64,000 bases of DNA from Alcaligenaceae bacterium (GCA_013416485.1 JACCEO010000005.1:1-64000); one strand, 5' to 3'. Shown: positions 18,965-29,661, counted from the first letter of the stretch. Notes: a model not told the origin generated them from the letters alone. Numbers and translations: made by a program.

Positions 18965-19756
18965 ATGTTTACCGACGCCCGCCTCACCAATCTGATCGCA
19001 AACGCGCTGGCCATGCTGGCGGTGTTCGCGTTGTTGGCGGGTGCGGTCGTCTGGGTGGCGCAGCGTCCCTACTTCAGCATAGTTAAGGTGGAGATCGAAG
19101 GGCAGAAGGACAGCGAGCTCAGTTTTGTATCGCCAGAGTCGGTGCATGCAACTTTGGTGGGCCAATTGGCAGGTAACTTTTTCTCGGTCAATCTTGAAGA
19201 TACGCGTCGCTTAATCGAAACCGTGCCTTGGGTGCGTCGAGCCAGTATACGTCGTGTCTGGCCAGATGCCCTAAGTGTGCAAATTGAAGAGCAACAACCC
19301 TTGGCCTTATGGAACGAGAACCAGATGATCAACACCTGGGGCGAGGCCTTTAGTGCCAATCAGGGACAGTTGCCGGACGATGCTAAGCTGCCGCGCTTGA
19401 ATGGGCCCGAAAGCTCTGAGCGTTTAGTGGTTCAGCGTTATGCGGAAATTACTCGCTGGTTTGCCCCCTTAAGCCTGGATGTTCAAGAAGTCACATTAAG
19501 TCCACGCTATGCCTGGGAAATTATGTTGTCCGATGGCTTGCATCTGAGTTTGGGCCGGGACCCGGCGGCCGACGTTGCCGACCCGCATGGCCGTGCTGGA
19601 GCCTTGCCTTTTGCAGCGCGCATAGAGCGTTTTGTTGAAGCTTGGCCAACGTTGACACAACGTTTAGATGGACGTGCCATTAGTAGTGCCGATTTACGTT
19701 ACCCCAACGGATTTGCGATCACGTTGGCTCCTGTTACTACTTTATCTGTGAAATAA
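18965..19756 (+). CDS. ftsQ: cell division protein FtsQ
   Basis: A bitopic divisome protein that bridges early and late division proteins. One membrane helix (about residues 10-32) is followed by a POTRA domain (about 37-105; FSIVKVEIEGQ to VQIEEQQPLALW) and the beta domain. Its length, 263 residues, is normal for FtsQ. The start follows the ddl stop after only two bases. The surrounding order ddl-ftsQ-ftsA-ftsZ is the canonical one. Confidence 0.94.
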   Translation: MFTDARLTNLIANALAMLAVFALLAGAVVWVAQRPYFSIVKVEIEGQKDSELSFVSPESVHATLVGQLAGNFFSVNLEDTRRLIETVPWVRRASIRRVWPDALSVQIEEQQPLALWNENQMINTWGEAFSANQGQLPDDAKLPRLNGPESSERLVVQRYAEITRWFAPLSLDVQEVTLSPRYAWEIMLSDGLHLSLGRDPAADVADPHGRAGALPFAARIERFVEAWPTLTQRLDGRAISSADLRYPNGFAITLAPVTTLSVK

Positions 19757-19763
19757 AAGAACT

Positions 19764-20990
19764 ATGACCCGTGACATCAAGGACCTGATCGTTGCACTCG
19801 ATATTGGCACCAGTAAAGTGGTCGCCGTGGTAGCTGAGATCTTGCCCGAAGGACGTTTCGAGGTGCTGGGGCTGGGCCAGCATGAGTCGCAAGGGATGCG
19901 CAAAGGGGTGGTAGTCAGTATAGAAACCACCGTGAACTCGATACAACGTGCCTTGGAAGAGGCCGAGTTGATGGCCGACTGTAAAATCCGCGAGGTATAT
20001 ACCGGTATTGCTGGCAGCCATATCAGCAGCTTTAACTCTAGCGGTATGGTTGCCGTTAAGGACAAAGAAGTTACCGCTATGGATGTCGCCCGCGTGATAG
20101 AAACGGCGAAGGCGGTGAATATCCCCACCGACCAGCAAGTGCTACATGTACTGACCCAAGAGTTCATTGTGGACTCTCAAGAAGACATACGTGAACCCAT
20201 AGGTATGAGCGGCTTACGTCTGGAAGTCAGGGTGCATATCGTGACCGGAGCAGTCAGTGCCGCTCAGAATATTATCAAGTGTGTGCGACGCTGCGGTCTT
20301 GAGGTTCAAGACCTGATGTTGCAGCCCTTGGCGTCTAGCCATGCCTGTTTGACTGCGGATGAAAAAGAACTAGGTGTTGTACTGGTGGACATAGGTGGTG
20401 GCACCACTGATATCGCTATTTTTACGGGTGGCGCTATACGCCATACCGCAGTTGTGCCAATCGCCGGCGATCAAATTACCAACGATATCGCCGCTATGTT
20501 GCGCACTCCCACGCCAGATGCTGAAGAAATCAAACTGCGTTACGGCATAGGCAAACAGATACTGGCAGGTGCCGACGAGCAAATCGAAGTGCCTGGTTTG
20601 GGCGATAGGCCTAACCGTCAGGTTAAACGCCAGGCATTGGGCGCAGTAATTGAACCGCGCGTCGAAGAACTATTTACTTTTGTACAGCAAATCGTCCATG
20701 AGTCGGGCTACGAGGATTTGCTGGCTTCCGGTGTGGTGTTAACCGGTGGTACATCGCTGATGCCCGGCGTGGTGGAACTGGCTGAAGATGTATTTTTAAA
20801 GCCAGTGCGTATGGCGGTTCCTATTTATCAGGGCAGCCTGGCAGATGTCATGCGTAATCCGCGTTTTTCTACTGTCATGGGCCTGTTAGGTGAAGCCCGT
20901 GTTCAGCGAGCTCGAGGACGTAAGGTTGCACAGCAAAAAGGCAGTTTTAAAACCTTGCTGGCACGCATGAAAGAATGGTTCATGAATTAG
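19764..20990 (+). CDS. ftsA: cell division protein FtsA
   Basis: An actin-like ATPase that tethers FtsZ to the membrane. Its 408 residues contain the actin-fold phosphate loops ALDIGTSKVVAVV near the N-terminus and VLVDIGGGTTDIAIF in the middle, plus the FtsA-specific 1C domain and the VVLTGGTSLMPGV adenosine motif. The C-terminus (TLLARMKEWFMN) is a short amphipathic helix of the kind used for membrane targeting. The next gene, ftsZ, begins 71 bases on. Confidence 0.96.
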   Translation: MTRDIKDLIVALDIGTSKVVAVVAEILPEGRFEVLGLGQHESQGMRKGVVVSIETTVNSIQRALEEAELMADCKIREVYTGIAGSHISSFNSSGMVAVKDKEVTAMDVARVIETAKAVNIPTDQQVLHVLTQEFIVDSQEDIREPIGMSGLRLEVRVHIVTGAVSAAQNIIKCVRRCGLEVQDLMLQPLASSHACLTADEKELGVVLVDIGGGTTDIAIFTGGAIRHTAVVPIAGDQITNDIAAMLRTPTPDAEEIKLRYGIGKQILAGADEQIEVPGLGDRPNRQVKRQALGAVIEPRVEELFTFVQQIVHESGYEDLLASGVVLTGGTSLMPGVVELAEDVFLKPVRMAVPIYQGSLADVMRNPRFSTVMGLLGEARVQRARGRKVAQQKGSFKTLLARMKEWFMN

Positions 20991-21061
20991 TGCAAATAAG
21001 AAAGTAGTACCGGGGAATTTTTTGTATTTATCGCTTTTATGGATATGTGAGGGAGTCAATC

Positions 21062-22234
21062 ATGATGAAATTTGAAATGTTAGACACAAGTGTCAGCGGT
21101 ACCGTAATTAAAGTGGTAGGTGTGGGTGGCGCTGGCGGTAATGCCGTATCCCATATGATACGTTCAGGTGTTAGCGGCGTAGACTTCATTTGCGCAAATA
21201 CCGATGGCCAAGCATTGGCCACCAGCGAAGCTCCTGTGCAGATTCGCTTGGGGCGTACCGGCTTGGGTGCTGGTGCTAAGCCAGAGCAAGGCCGTGCTGC
21301 TGCAGAAACTGCACGTGAAGAAATCCGTGCGGCACTGACTGGCGCCAATATGGTTTTTGTGACTGCCGGTATGGGTGGCGGTACAGGTACTGGCGCTGGC
21401 CCTGTTGTGGCCGAAGTCGCCAAAGAATTGGGCATATTGACCGTAGGTGTCGTAACCAAGCCTTTCGTTTTTGAAGGCAATAAGCGTATGAAAATGGCTG
21501 AGGACGGCATTGCTGAACTGTCCAAGCACGTTCACTCATTGATTGTTGTGCTAAACGAAAACTTATATGACCTGATGGACGAAGATGCTACTCAGGAAGA
21601 TTGCTTTAAATCGGCAGACGATGTCTTGCACAATGCGTGTGCAGGGATCGCCGAGATCATTAACGTCGAAGGTAACGTGAACGTTGACTTCGAAGACGTG
21701 AAAACCATTATGGGTGAGCCTGGCCAAGCCATGATGGGTACCGCAATAGCAGCGGGTTCAGATCGTGCTCGTGTTGCCGCTGAGCGTGCTATTGCCTGCC
21801 CCTTGTTGGAAGGCGTAGATTTGCATGGTGCACGTGGCATGCTGGTAAATATTACTTCCAGCCGCTCTTTGAAAATGCGTGAAACTCGTGAAATCATGAA
21901 CACCATACGTGGTTATGCTGCTGAAGATGCCACCGTGATCTTTGGTAATGCCTACGATGAGTCCATGGAAGACAACCTAAGGGTTACCGTGGTGGCAACT
22001 GGTTTGGGCAGTACCGCGGCAGCAGCCGCAGCCAAGCCGCAATTGGTGCATAGCGAAGTTCGTCGTACAGGTACCTACGACGAGGTCACTCATGATGGCG
22101 TGGACTACACCGACTCGGACGTTCCTGCTGTCATTCGTACGCGTAGCCAGGCCTCTAGTCAGGTGCGAGCTTTGGAAACAGCGGGTATGGATCACTTTGA
22201 TATCCCCGCTTTTTTGCGTAAGCAAGCCGACTGA
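21062..22234 (+). CDS. ftsZ: cell division protein FtsZ
   Basis: The tubulin-like GTPase that forms the Z ring. The GTP-binding signature GGGTGTGAGP is at residues 105-114, preceded by VVGVGGAGGNAV (18-29). The T7 loop appears as NVDFEDVKTIM. A short linker leads to the C-terminal peptide FDIPAFLRKQAD that binds FtsA and other partners. The protein is 390 residues. The start at 21062 (ATGATG) follows GAGGGAG at 21049-21055; the frame is open from 21047 but without a site. Confidence 0.97.
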   Translation: MMKFEMLDTSVSGTVIKVVGVGGAGGNAVSHMIRSGVSGVDFICANTDGQALATSEAPVQIRLGRTGLGAGAKPEQGRAAAETAREEIRAALTGANMVFVTAGMGGGTGTGAGPVVAEVAKELGILTVGVVTKPFVFEGNKRMKMAEDGIAELSKHVHSLIVVLNENLYDLMDEDATQEDCFKSADDVLHNACAGIAEIINVEGNVNVDFEDVKTIMGEPGQAMMGTAIAAGSDRARVAAERAIACPLLEGVDLHGARGMLVNITSSRSLKMRETREIMNTIRGYAAEDATVIFGNAYDESMEDNLRVTVVATGLGSTAAAAAAKPQLVHSEVRRTGTYDEVTHDGVDYTDSDVPAVIRTRSQASSQVRALETAGMDHFDIPAFLRKQAD

Positions 22235-22278
22235 TTGCGGGCCGTGTGATAACGGCCTGCCTAGTAGGACTCACATAT

Positions 22279-22308
22279 TCTGTCGTGAAAACTTGATTTC
22301 ATGACAGA
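22279..22308 (+). other. stable hairpin in the ftsZ 3' untranslated region
   Basis: TCTGTCGTGAAA pairs with TTTCATGACAGA over 12 bp, with one G-U, around the six-base loop ACTTGA. No T-run follows, so it is not itself a terminator. It could be an mRNA-stabilising or processing element, or an operator read as DNA. Confidence 0.5.
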
Positions 22309-22316
22309 GCTCAGTG

Positions 22317-22354
22317 ATCGCGCCTCTCACTTCCCCGGAGAGGCGCGATTTTGC
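22317..22354 (+). terminator. rho-independent terminator of the dcw cluster
   Basis: An 11-bp perfect GC-rich stem (22318-22328 with 22338-22348) is followed by TTTTGCATTTTTTT. It separates ftsZ from lpxC. Confidence 0.92.
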
Positions 22355-22441
22355 ATTTTTTTAGTGGTTTACCCTGAAAAACGTTACAATGACATATTCT
22401 TCATTGTTCCTGGTTTTTAACCGGAAGCTATAGCTCTTATT

Positions 22442-23362
22442 ATGATTCGTCAACGCACCATACAGAAAACCATCAGCACAAAAGGCGTCGGCCTGCATTC
22501 GGGACGGCGGGTTGAAATCACCCTGCGCCCTGCTGCGCCGGATACCGGTATTGTTTTCCACAGGGTCGATTTACCCGAGGTGGTGGACTTGCCCGCGCGT
22601 GCCGACCAGGTGGGAAACACCCGTATGGCGTCGGTTTTGCAGCAAGGCAATGTGCGTGTTTCTACTGTTGAGCACTTAATGTCGGCGTTAGCTGGTCTGG
22701 GTGTCGATAACCTACACATTGATATCAATGGTGAAGAAGTCCCCATCATGGATGGCAGCGCTGGTACGTTTGTATACTTGTTGCGCTCTGCTGGCCTGGA
22801 AGAACAAGCCGCACCCAAGAAATTCTTACGTGTATTGAAGCCCGTTGAGATCCGCGAAGGCGAGGGCGATGACCTGAAGTGGGCGCGTCTGGAACCCTAC
22901 GATGGCTATGCCTTGTCATTCGCTATTGACTTCCAGCACCCGGCAATAGACTCGACTGCTAATTTTGCACAGGTCGATTTCGCCACAGATTCTTACGTGA
23001 AAACCATAGCACGTGCACGTACCTTTGGGTTTGTCAGCGAGGTCGAGGCCTTGCGTGCTGCTGGGCTTGCCCGCGGCGGTAGTCTGGATAACGCGATAGT
23101 CATGGACGAATATCGCGTCCTGAATACCGATGGCCTACGCTACGACGATGAATTCGTAAAACACAAAATCCTTGATGCCATAGGCGATTTGTACTTAATT
23201 GGTAAGCCTTTGGTTGCTCGTTATGTTGCGTGTAAATCAGGTCACGGTCTGAACAATCAGTTAGCACGGGCATTGTTGGCTCAACAAGACGCTTGGGAAA
23301 TCGTTAGTTATGAATCCTCGGAAGCGCCCAAGGCATTTACCCGTGAATGGCAGTTAGCCTGA
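22442..23362 (+). CDS. lpxC: UDP-3-O-acyl-N-acetylglucosamine deacetylase LpxC
   Basis: The zinc enzyme that performs the committed step of lipid A synthesis. At 306 residues it has the standard length. Zinc ligands are in [10 protein letters not shown] and in [24 protein letters not shown] and the general-base region [12 protein letters not shown] are also present. It lies downstream of the dcw terminator, so it probably has its own promoter: TACAAT at 22385-22390 is a candidate -10, without a good -35. Confidence 0.96.
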   Translation: MIRQRTIQKTISTKGVGLHSGRRVEITLRPAAPDTGIVFHRVDLPEVVDLPARADQVGNTRMASVLQQGNVRVSTVEHLMSALAGLGVDNLHIDINGEEVPIMDGSAGTFVYLLRSAGLEEQAAPKKFLRVLKPVEIREGEGDDLKWARLEPYDGYALSFAIDFQHPAIDSTANFAQVDFATDSYVKTIARARTFGFVSEVEALRAAGLARGGSLDNAIVMDEYRVLNTDGLRYDDEFVKHKILDAIGDLYLIGKPLVARYVACKSGHGLNNQLARALLAQQDAWEIVSYESSEAPKAFTREWQLA

Positions 23363-23377
23363 ACCATTCAAAAGAAA

Positions 23378-23854
23378 TCAATTGTTTCTATGGCGCGACA
23401 GCAACTTGCTGATCGCGTCCGACAAAGGGCCTGGTTCCAGGCTTAGTCGCAAGGTATCAAAGGCCGCAAGGGCCTGATCATCCAGTGGCACAACCTGACG
23501 TTGTGTTACTTTTGTCTGGGTTTTATGTAACCCACCTTGAACCCTGACGCTTATTTCAGTAAGGTTCCATCCATTGTCTTTCAAGTTCGCCAGAATACGT
23601 GGCCCAAGCTGGCGAAGTTTGGATGCGTATGCCGCGCTGGGAACTGCCAGGGTAATTTGCTGTCTGTCTATACGAGCAACTTTGCAACCTAAATCCAAAG
23701 GCGTGGGCAATACGCGCTGTATCGCTTGTTCAACGGCCAGTAAATGACGTGCTGTTGCTAGCACTTGCGAACCGTGCTGATCCTCATCCAGCCAGCTTAG
23801 CGCTAGTGGCGCAAGCTGGCTATGGTGTGATCCACGGTGATTGGCGTTGGACAT
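23378..23854 (-). CDS. dciA: DciA-type (DUF721) replicative helicase operator
   Basis: A protein of 158 residues with a DUF721/DciA-like domain. DciA interacts with the DnaB helicase in bacteria that lack DnaC or DnaI loaders. The N-terminal half has the family pattern with the ITLAVPSAAYASKLRQLGPRI strand-helix; the C-terminal tail is poorly conserved and polar. Position supports the call: the family often lies in reverse orientation between lpxC and the M23 peptidase-secA pair. Its start codon is only 24 bases from that of the divergent M23 gene. Confidence 0.82.
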   Translation of the reverse strand: MSNANHRGSHHSQLAPLALSWLDEDQHGSQVLATARHLLAVEQAIQRVLPTPLDLGCKVARIDRQQITLAVPSAAYASKLRQLGPRILANLKDNGWNLTEISVRVQGGLHKTQTKVTQRQVVPLDDQALAAFDTLRLSLEPGPLSDAISKLLSRHRNN

Positions 23855-23878
23855 AGTGACTATCTATAGGAAAAATAC

Positions 23879-24868
23879 GTGAAATTAAGGTTTATGCAGC
23901 GATCTTCATCTGATTCTACAGCCTATGCACGACCAAGTACGTTACGACGTGGTTGCACCGTACTGGTCGCATGTGCTTCCCTGACGTTTGCCGCTATGGC
24001 GGGTGCTTGGGCGCATGCATATTTTAATGTGCCACCTGTACTTAGCATCGATCAGCAGCGCTTAATTAGTCAGCAAGCGGCCCGTGACTCGGCCTACATC
24101 CGTGAAAATGTCAGTGTATTAACCAACCGTGTTGGCGATTTACAAGCCCGTGTTATTGCGATGGACAGCCTTAGCAAACGTGTCGCACTGGCTGCTGGTG
24201 TGGTGTATACCGATCCTGAAATTCAGGCCAGTCTTGAACAGCCTCAGTCGGTCGTGATGGATTACCTGACCCCAGAAGATAACACCGATTGGACAGCTGA
24301 AGGGGTGGGGCGCCAACTCGATAACCTGCAACAACAATTGCAGGCGCAACAAGAAGGCTTGACCATGCTGGATCTGGTCATGACTCGACGGGCAGGTCTG
24401 GAAGCCAGTTTGCCTACTTACACTCCGGTAAATTACCCGTGGTTAAGTTCATCGTATGGCTGGCGTCGTAACCCCGTAACTGGGCGCCACGCGATGCACG
24501 AAGGGTTGGACTTCGCTGCTCCCAGAGGCACACCTATCTATGCGGCTTCTGGAGGGGTGGTGGCCCAGGCACGTGCTGTATCGGGTTACGGGAAAATGGT
24601 TGAAATAGATCATGGCAATGGCTTGATGACACGTTATGCGCATGCCTCATCACTGCATGTGAAAACAGGCGATGTTGTTGAAAAAGGTCAAATGGTCGCC
24701 AAGGTCGGTTCGACTGGACGCTCTACCGGCTCACATTTGCATTTTGAAGTTCGTATGGCTGGCCACCCCTTAGACCCGACCCTGTTTTTAGCAAAACCAG
24801 AGGCTTCAGGGCAGCTGGTAGCGGGTGCTACTTTGCCTGAACTAACCACAGAGCCGCAGGTGCGTTAA
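23879..24868 (+). CDS. M23 family metallopeptidase, membrane anchored
   Basis: A probable peptidoglycan endopeptidase of the inner membrane with its active domain in the periplasm. The N-terminus is basic, then a membrane segment spans about residues 27-48. A coiled-coil region (about 58-165) is followed by the LytM domain. Zinc ligands are all visible: HEGLDF (HxxxD) and SHLHFEV (HxH). So this is an active-type M23, not an EnvC/NlpD-like activator. The start is GTG at 23879 after TATAGGA; an ATG at 23894 is an alternative. It lies directly upstream of secA. Confidence 0.92.
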   Translation: MKLRFMQRSSSDSTAYARPSTLRRGCTVLVACASLTFAAMAGAWAHAYFNVPPVLSIDQQRLISQQAARDSAYIRENVSVLTNRVGDLQARVIAMDSLSKRVALAAGVVYTDPEIQASLEQPQSVVMDYLTPEDNTDWTAEGVGRQLDNLQQQLQAQQEGLTMLDLVMTRRAGLEASLPTYTPVNYPWLSSSYGWRRNPVTGRHAMHEGLDFAAPRGTPIYAASGGVVAQARAVSGYGKMVEIDHGNGLMTRYAHASSLHVKTGDVVEKGQMVAKVGSTGRSTGSHLHFEVRMAGHPLDPTLFLAKPEASGQLVAGATLPELTTEPQVR

Positions 24869-24966
24869 ACTGTATTGTTTTCCTGCGGTTTCAACCGCCA
24901 ACCCCCACTGACAGGTGTGTGAACCTGACGCGTTATTGCGTTGTGGTTTGCAGCAACGACACAAGA

Positions 24967-27702
24967 ATGGTTTCTTTGCTAAAAAAGCTAATTGGTAGTC
25001 GTAACGACAGATTACTTAAGCAGTACCGTAAACAGGTCGCGCAAATCAATGCGCTAGAACCCGCCTTGGAGGCGCTAAGCGACACAGAGCTCCAGGCGAA
25101 AACGGATCAATTACGTCAGCGTGTTGCTGACGGCGCCTCGCTGGACTCCCTCCTTAACGAGGCCTTCGCCATCGTGCGCGAAGCCAGTAAACGTGTGTTT
25201 GGCATGCGCCACTTCGATGTCCAGTTATTGGGTGCCATTGCGCTACATAACGGAAAAATCGCTGAAATGCGTACTGGCGAGGGTAAAACCCTAATGGCCA
25301 CGCTGGCGGTCTACCTGAATGCATTGTCCGGTAAGGGCGTGCACGTGGTTACGGTTAACGATTACCTAGCGCGCCGCGATGCCGAATGGATGGCCAGGCT
25401 GTATAACTTCCTGGGTATGTCGGTGGGTGTAGTTGTACCTCAGCAAGACGGGGCAGAAAAGCACGCTGCCTATCAAGCCGACATCACCTATGGCACCAAC
25501 AACGAGTATGGCTTTGACTATCTGCGCGACAACATGGAATACCGTGCTGAAGATCGCCGTCAACGCCCCTTGTTCTTCGCCATTGTGGACGAGGTCGACT
25601 CCATCCTTATCGACGAAGCTCGTACACCGTTGATTATTTCTGGTCAGGCTGAAGACAACACAGATCTTTACACTAGCATGAACGCGGTGCCGCCTATGCT
25701 GGTGCGTATGGCTCAAGAGCCTAAGCCCCAAGAGCCCGAACCCGATGGTGATTTCTGGGTAGACGAAAAAGGCCAGCAAGTTCATCTGTCCGAGGCCGGG
25801 CATGAAAAAGCCGAAAACCTGTTGGTGCAGCAGGGCATATTGCCGCAAGGCGAATCCCTATACGATCCGCGCAATATATCGCTGATGCACCACCTGATGG
25901 TGGCATTACGCGCTCATACGCTGTTTTTCCGCGATCAGCAGTACGTAGTCCAAGACGAAGAAGTCGTTATTGTTGACGAGTTCACGGGTCGTATGATGGC
26001 AGGGCGACGTTGGTCCGATGGCCTGCACCAAGCTGTAGAGGCCAAAGAAGGCGTACGCATACAAAATGAAAACCAGACCCTGGCATCGATTACTTTCCAG
26101 AACTATTTCCGGATGTACGAAAAGCTGGGCGGGATGACGGGTACTGCCGACACCGAAGCCTACGAATTCCAGGAAATCTACGGTTTGGAAACCGTGATTA
26201 TTCCGACTAACCGGCCTATGGCACGGGAAGATCAGAACGATCAGGTCTTCAGAACGGACCAGGAAAAGTACAACGCAATATTGCAAGATATCAAAGACTG
26301 CCATCAGCGTGGCCAGCCTGTGCTGGTGGGTACTACCAGTATCGAGAACTCCGAGTTACTGGCGGGTATGCTGGACAAGGAAAACCTGCCACATGCGGTA
26401 TTGAACGCCAAGCAACATGCTCGCGAAGCCGAGATTGTTGCCGAAGCCGGTAAACCAGGTCATATCACGATAGCAACCAATATGGCCGGTCGTGGTACTG
26501 ACATCGTGTTGGGCGGTAGCGTAGAAAAACAGGTTGCTATCATCCAAGCTGATGACAGCCTGACAGCAGAGCAACAAGATGCCCGCATACAGAAAATAAA
26601 AGATGAATGGGCGCCAGCCAATCAAGCGGTGAAAGCCGCCGGTGGCTTGCGTATTATTGGCACCGAGCGTCACGAGTCGCGTCGTATCGATAACCAACTG
26701 CGCGGTCGTGCAGGACGCCAGGGAGACCCAGGATCATCACGCTTTTACCTATCGCTGGAAGACTCATTGATGCGTATTTTCGCGGGCGATCGCGTACGTG
26801 CCATTATGGAGCGCTTGCGTCTGCCCGAAGGTGAGCCCATCGAGGCTCGCATGGTATCTCGCTCGATTGAGTCTGCGCAACGCAAAGTAGAAGCACGTAA
26901 CTTCGATATCCGCAAGCAATTGTTGGAATACGATGATGTGTCCAATGACCAGCGCAAAGTCTTGTATACCCAGCGCAACGAGGTTTTGGAAACCTCGGAT
27001 GTAGGCGATACCATCGCTAACTTGCGTCAAGCCGCCATGATAGAAGTCGTGCGTACTTACATACCCGAAGAAACCATGGAAGAACAATGGGACGTTCCAG
27101 GTTTGCAGGTAACGTTGGAATCTGACTGGCAAATCGTCATGCCTTTGACCGACATGCTGGAAAAAGAACCCAATTTGACCGACGACGACATACTAGACCG
27201 CGTTGTTGCCGAAGCGGGGCGCTTGTACCAACAGAAAGTCGATTTGGTGGGCCACGAGCAATGGGCACCTTTCGAGCGCTCTATGCTGTTGCAGTCCATA
27301 GACACTAACTGGCGTGGCCATTTGTCGTCCTTGGATCATTTACGCCAGGGCATACATTTACGTGGCTATGCGCAAAAAGACCCCAAGCAAGAATACAAGC
27401 GCGAAGCATTCGAGCTGTTTTCCAGCATGTTGGATCGCATACGCAACGAAGTCGTGCGTGTATTGCTAACGGTCAAAATACAGTCACCCGAGCAGGTCGA
27501 GGTCGAAGAGCACGTTTCCGATAATCTGGAAAATGTCACTTATCATCACTCTGATTACGATGCGGCTTTAAGTGGCGAAGACCTGGGGCTGGGTGCAGAA
27601 GATAACGCTGCAGGCATGGCGGTTCCTAAGGTAGGCCGCAATGAAGCTTGCCCTTGCGGTAGTGGCAAGAAGTACAAGCACTGCCACGGTAAACTTGCTT
27701 AA
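24967..27702 (+). CDS. secA: preprotein translocase motor subunit SecA
   Basis: The ATPase that drives proteins through SecYEG. The 911 residues include Walker [14 protein letters not shown], the DEAD-like [12 protein letters not shown], the [13 protein letters not shown] motif, the Arg-rich [22 protein letters not shown] broken across helicase motifs, and the zinc tail [14 protein letters not shown] that binds SecB. The ATG at 24967 ([11 protein letters not shown]) matches the typical start; the frame is open from 24919. The 98-bp gap after the M23 gene has no SecM-like leader. Confidence 0.97.
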   Translation: MVSLLKKLIGSRNDRLLKQYRKQVAQINALEPALEALSDTELQAKTDQLRQRVADGASLDSLLNEAFAIVREASKRVFGMRHFDVQLLGAIALHNGKIAEMRTGEGKTLMATLAVYLNALSGKGVHVVTVNDYLARRDAEWMARLYNFLGMSVGVVVPQQDGAEKHAAYQADITYGTNNEYGFDYLRDNMEYRAEDRRQRPLFFAIVDEVDSILIDEARTPLIISGQAEDNTDLYTSMNAVPPMLVRMAQEPKPQEPEPDGDFWVDEKGQQVHLSEAGHEKAENLLVQQGILPQGESLYDPRNISLMHHLMVALRAHTLFFRDQQYVVQDEEVVIVDEFTGRMMAGRRWSDGLHQAVEAKEGVRIQNENQTLASITFQNYFRMYEKLGGMTGTADTEAYEFQEIYGLETVIIPTNRPMAREDQNDQVFRTDQEKYNAILQDIKDCHQRGQPVLVGTTSIENSELLAGMLDKENLPHAVLNAKQHAREAEIVAEAGKPGHITIATNMAGRGTDIVLGGSVEKQVAIIQADDSLTAEQQDARIQKIKDEWAPANQAVKAAGGLRIIGTERHESRRIDNQLRGRAGRQGDPGSSRFYLSLEDSLMRIFAGDRVRAIMERLRLPEGEPIEARMVSRSIESAQRKVEARNFDIRKQLLEYDDVSNDQRKVLYTQRNEVLETSDVGDTIANLRQAAMIEVVRTYIPEETMEEQWDVPGLQVTLESDWQIVMPLTDMLEKEPNLTDDDILDRVVAEAGRLYQQKVDLVGHEQWAPFERSMLLQSIDTNWRGHLSSLDHLRQGIHLRGYAQKDPKQEYKREAFELFSSMLDRIRNEVVRVLLTVKIQSPEQVEVEEHVSDNLENVTYHHSDYDAALSGEDLGLGAEDNAAGMAVPKVGRNEACPCGSGKKYKHCHGKLA

Positions 27703-27725
27703 GGCGGGTTCGATCGTAAATGCGT

Positions 27726-27752
27726 CGTAGCAAGGTATTGCACCTTGCTACG
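27726..27752. other. hairpin between secA and mgtE
   Basis: An 11-bp perfect stem (CGTAGCAAGGT with ACCTTGCTACG) surrounds a five-base loop. It sits between convergent genes. Neither side has a T-run, so it may act as a weak or factor-aided terminator or protect the two 3' ends. Confidence 0.6.
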
Positions 27753-27757
27753 GCTGC

Positions 27758-29236
27758 TTAAATCAGGAACAGGGTCGCTAGGCCCAGAAAGATAAAAAAC
27801 CCTAGTGAATCTGTAGCAAAGGTAAGTAGCACCGATGATCCGACAGCAGGGTCTTTACCAAAACGGTCGCGCAGTATGGGGATTAATACGCCTAAGGTCG
27901 CCCCTATCAGCATATTGCCCACCATCGCTGCCATCATGACCAGTGCAATTGATATCGAGCCTGAAATGGCCCATGCAAAACTGGCTGCGACCAGGCTGCC
28001 ACAGGCGCCTACTAAAAAGGTTACGGTCATTTCACGTTTGACCAGATCCCAGGTGTTTGCACCAGTGACACGGCCTACCGCCAGTGCCCGTATGATCATG
28101 GTCATGGTCTGGTTGCCCGAGTTCCCGCCTATACCAGCAACGATAGACATCAAGAAGGCCAAGATAACGATATGGCTGACGGTGTTTTCGAAGCGTGACG
28201 CTACCAATGATGCGATGGATGCGGTACACAGATTAATCAATAACCAGGGTGCGCGGTTGCGTAAGGCGCTGTAAACAGGCGCAAAAATATCCTCTTCTTG
28301 TAGACCAGCGCGTGATAACGCCTGTTCTTGTGAGTCCTCTTGGATGACGTCAACCACTTCTGCAATGGTTACACGGCCGATCAGGCGGTTTTTGTCATCG
28401 GTGACTGGGGCTGATACCAAGTCATAGCGTTCGAAGGCACTGGCAGCGTCTGCGTCGGAATCTAAAGGGTTTAGTGTCAGGTAATCGGTGGTCATGACAC
28501 TAGACACAGTGCGTTCGGGTTCATTGACCAATAGTTTGGACAAATACAGCGTGCCTTGCAGTTTGTCGTCGCGGTCGACCACAAAGATTTGGTCGGTATG
28601 GTCGGGCAGTTCTTGTAGGCGACGCAAATAGCGCAGTACCACTTCCAGGGTGATGTCTTCACGCACCCTGACCATGTCGAAGTCCATGATGGCGCCCACC
28701 GTATCTTCGGGGTAGCCCATTGCTTCAAGTAATTGAGAGCGCTCTTCGTCGGTGAGCCCTTTCTGAACTTCGGCAATAACCCCAGGCGGCAGGTCATCGA
28801 CCAGGTCGGCGATCTCATCGGCGTCCATAGTGCTGGTGGCAGCCACCAGATCATCATGGTCCATAGACTTGATCAGGGACTCGCGCGCCCAGTCATCGAC
28901 CTCCAGGAGAATGTCGGCGTCGTGTTCAGCGCCCACCAGTTCCCAGACGGCCTGGCGTTCTTGTTCTGGCAAAGATTCCAGTATGAAGGCGATATCCGCA
29001 GGGTGCAGATCATTGATCAGTGTGCGGATTTCGTCTTCATGCTGGCGGTGCAGCATACCTTCAAGCAGATTGGAGCCATCTTCATCATCACCGTGGCGAT
29101 GGGACAAGGCATCTACTACTTCTTGGCGCTTCAGTATGCCCTGCAGTTGTTGCAGGGCCAACTGTGCGTCCTCTGGGTCTAGCCGGCGCAAAATGACTAT
29201 AGGCGCGGATTCCCGCTTGACGTGATTATCCAACAT
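27758..29236 (-). CDS. mgtE: magnesium transporter MgtE
   Basis: A gated Mg2+ channel of the inner membrane. The 492 residues show the normal order: an N domain of superhelical repeats rich in acidic residues (DLHPADIAFILESLPEQER, DLVDDLPPG), two CBS domains (about 200-330, VMTTDYLTLNPLDSD and APVTDDKNRLIGRV), then five membrane helices (about 340-492) with the pore motif GGNSGNQ. The ATG at 29236 follows AAGG; the frame extends two codons to a TTG. No Mg riboswitch was seen upstream. Confidence 0.95.
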   Translation of the reverse strand: MLDNHVKRESAPIVILRRLDPEDAQLALQQLQGILKRQEVVDALSHRHGDDEDGSNLLEGMLHRQHEDEIRTLINDLHPADIAFILESLPEQERQAVWELVGAEHDADILLEVDDWARESLIKSMDHDDLVAATSTMDADEIADLVDDLPPGVIAEVQKGLTDEERSQLLEAMGYPEDTVGAIMDFDMVRVREDITLEVVLRYLRRLQELPDHTDQIFVVDRDDKLQGTLYLSKLLVNEPERTVSSVMTTDYLTLNPLDSDADAASAFERYDLVSAPVTDDKNRLIGRVTIAEVVDVIQEDSQEQALSRAGLQEEDIFAPVYSALRNRAPWLLINLCTASIASLVASRFENTVSHIVILAFLMSIVAGIGGNSGNQTMTMIIRALAVGRVTGANTWDLVKREMTVTFLVGACGSLVAASFAWAISGSISIALVMMAAMVGNMLIGATLGVLIPILRDRFGKDPAVGSSVLLTFATDSLGFFIFLGLATLFLI

Positions 29237-29253
29237 AGGCAAACCTTGTGGTG

Positions 29254-29661
29254 TTAAATAGCGGGTAGCGTACGGCGCTGGCGCTGATCGTCGGTGGCAA
29301 CGTAGGTAAGTACGGCTTCTGTGACTTTAATGGCGGCCTGGTCCAAGCACTGGCGTTCAGCGTAGACTTCAACCGATACTGTAATGGATGTGGTGCCGGT
29401 ACGCAGGACTTCAGCATAAAAGCTGACGAGATCACCAACAAACACAGGGTGCTTGAAGGTGAAGGCATTGACGGCAATTGTAGCAATCCGGCCCCTAGCG
29501 CGACGGGCGGCGGGTATAGAGCCCGCAATATCGACCTGCGACATGATCCAACCGCCAAAGACATCGCCGTGGATGTTGGCATCAGAGGGCTGTGGCATAA
29601 CACGCAGCACGGCGTGACGATCTGGTGGAGGTAGGCCGTTGGATGCAGGAAGTTGACTCAA
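29254..29661 (-). CDS. acyl-CoA thioesterase, YciA-like hotdog family
   Basis: Hydrolyses acyl-CoA to free acid and CoA. The hotdog-fold segment DANIHGDVFGGWIMSQVDIAG is the clearest mark (Asp of the active site in HGDVFGGW), followed by NAFTFKHPVFVGDLVSFYAEV and a C-terminal VLTYVATD. I place the start at TTG 29661: GGAG lies upstream and it overlaps the stop of the M20 gene as TTGA, giving 135 residues. An ATG at 29691 would add ten residues but has no ribosome-binding site. It is probably coupled to the M20 amidohydrolase. Confidence 0.88.
   Translation of the reverse strand: MSQLPASNGLPPPDRHAVLRVMPQPSDANIHGDVFGGWIMSQVDIAGSIPAARRARGRIATIAVNAFTFKHPVFVGDLVSFYAEVLRTGTTSITVSVEVYAERQCLDQAAIKVTEAVLTYVATDDQRQRRTLPAI

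Noticed and set aside
24869-24966. SecM-like leader peptide or extended SecA N-terminus upstream of secA
   Set aside because: The frame open from 24919 has no arrest-like motif or good ribosome-binding site, and typical SecA begins at 24967.
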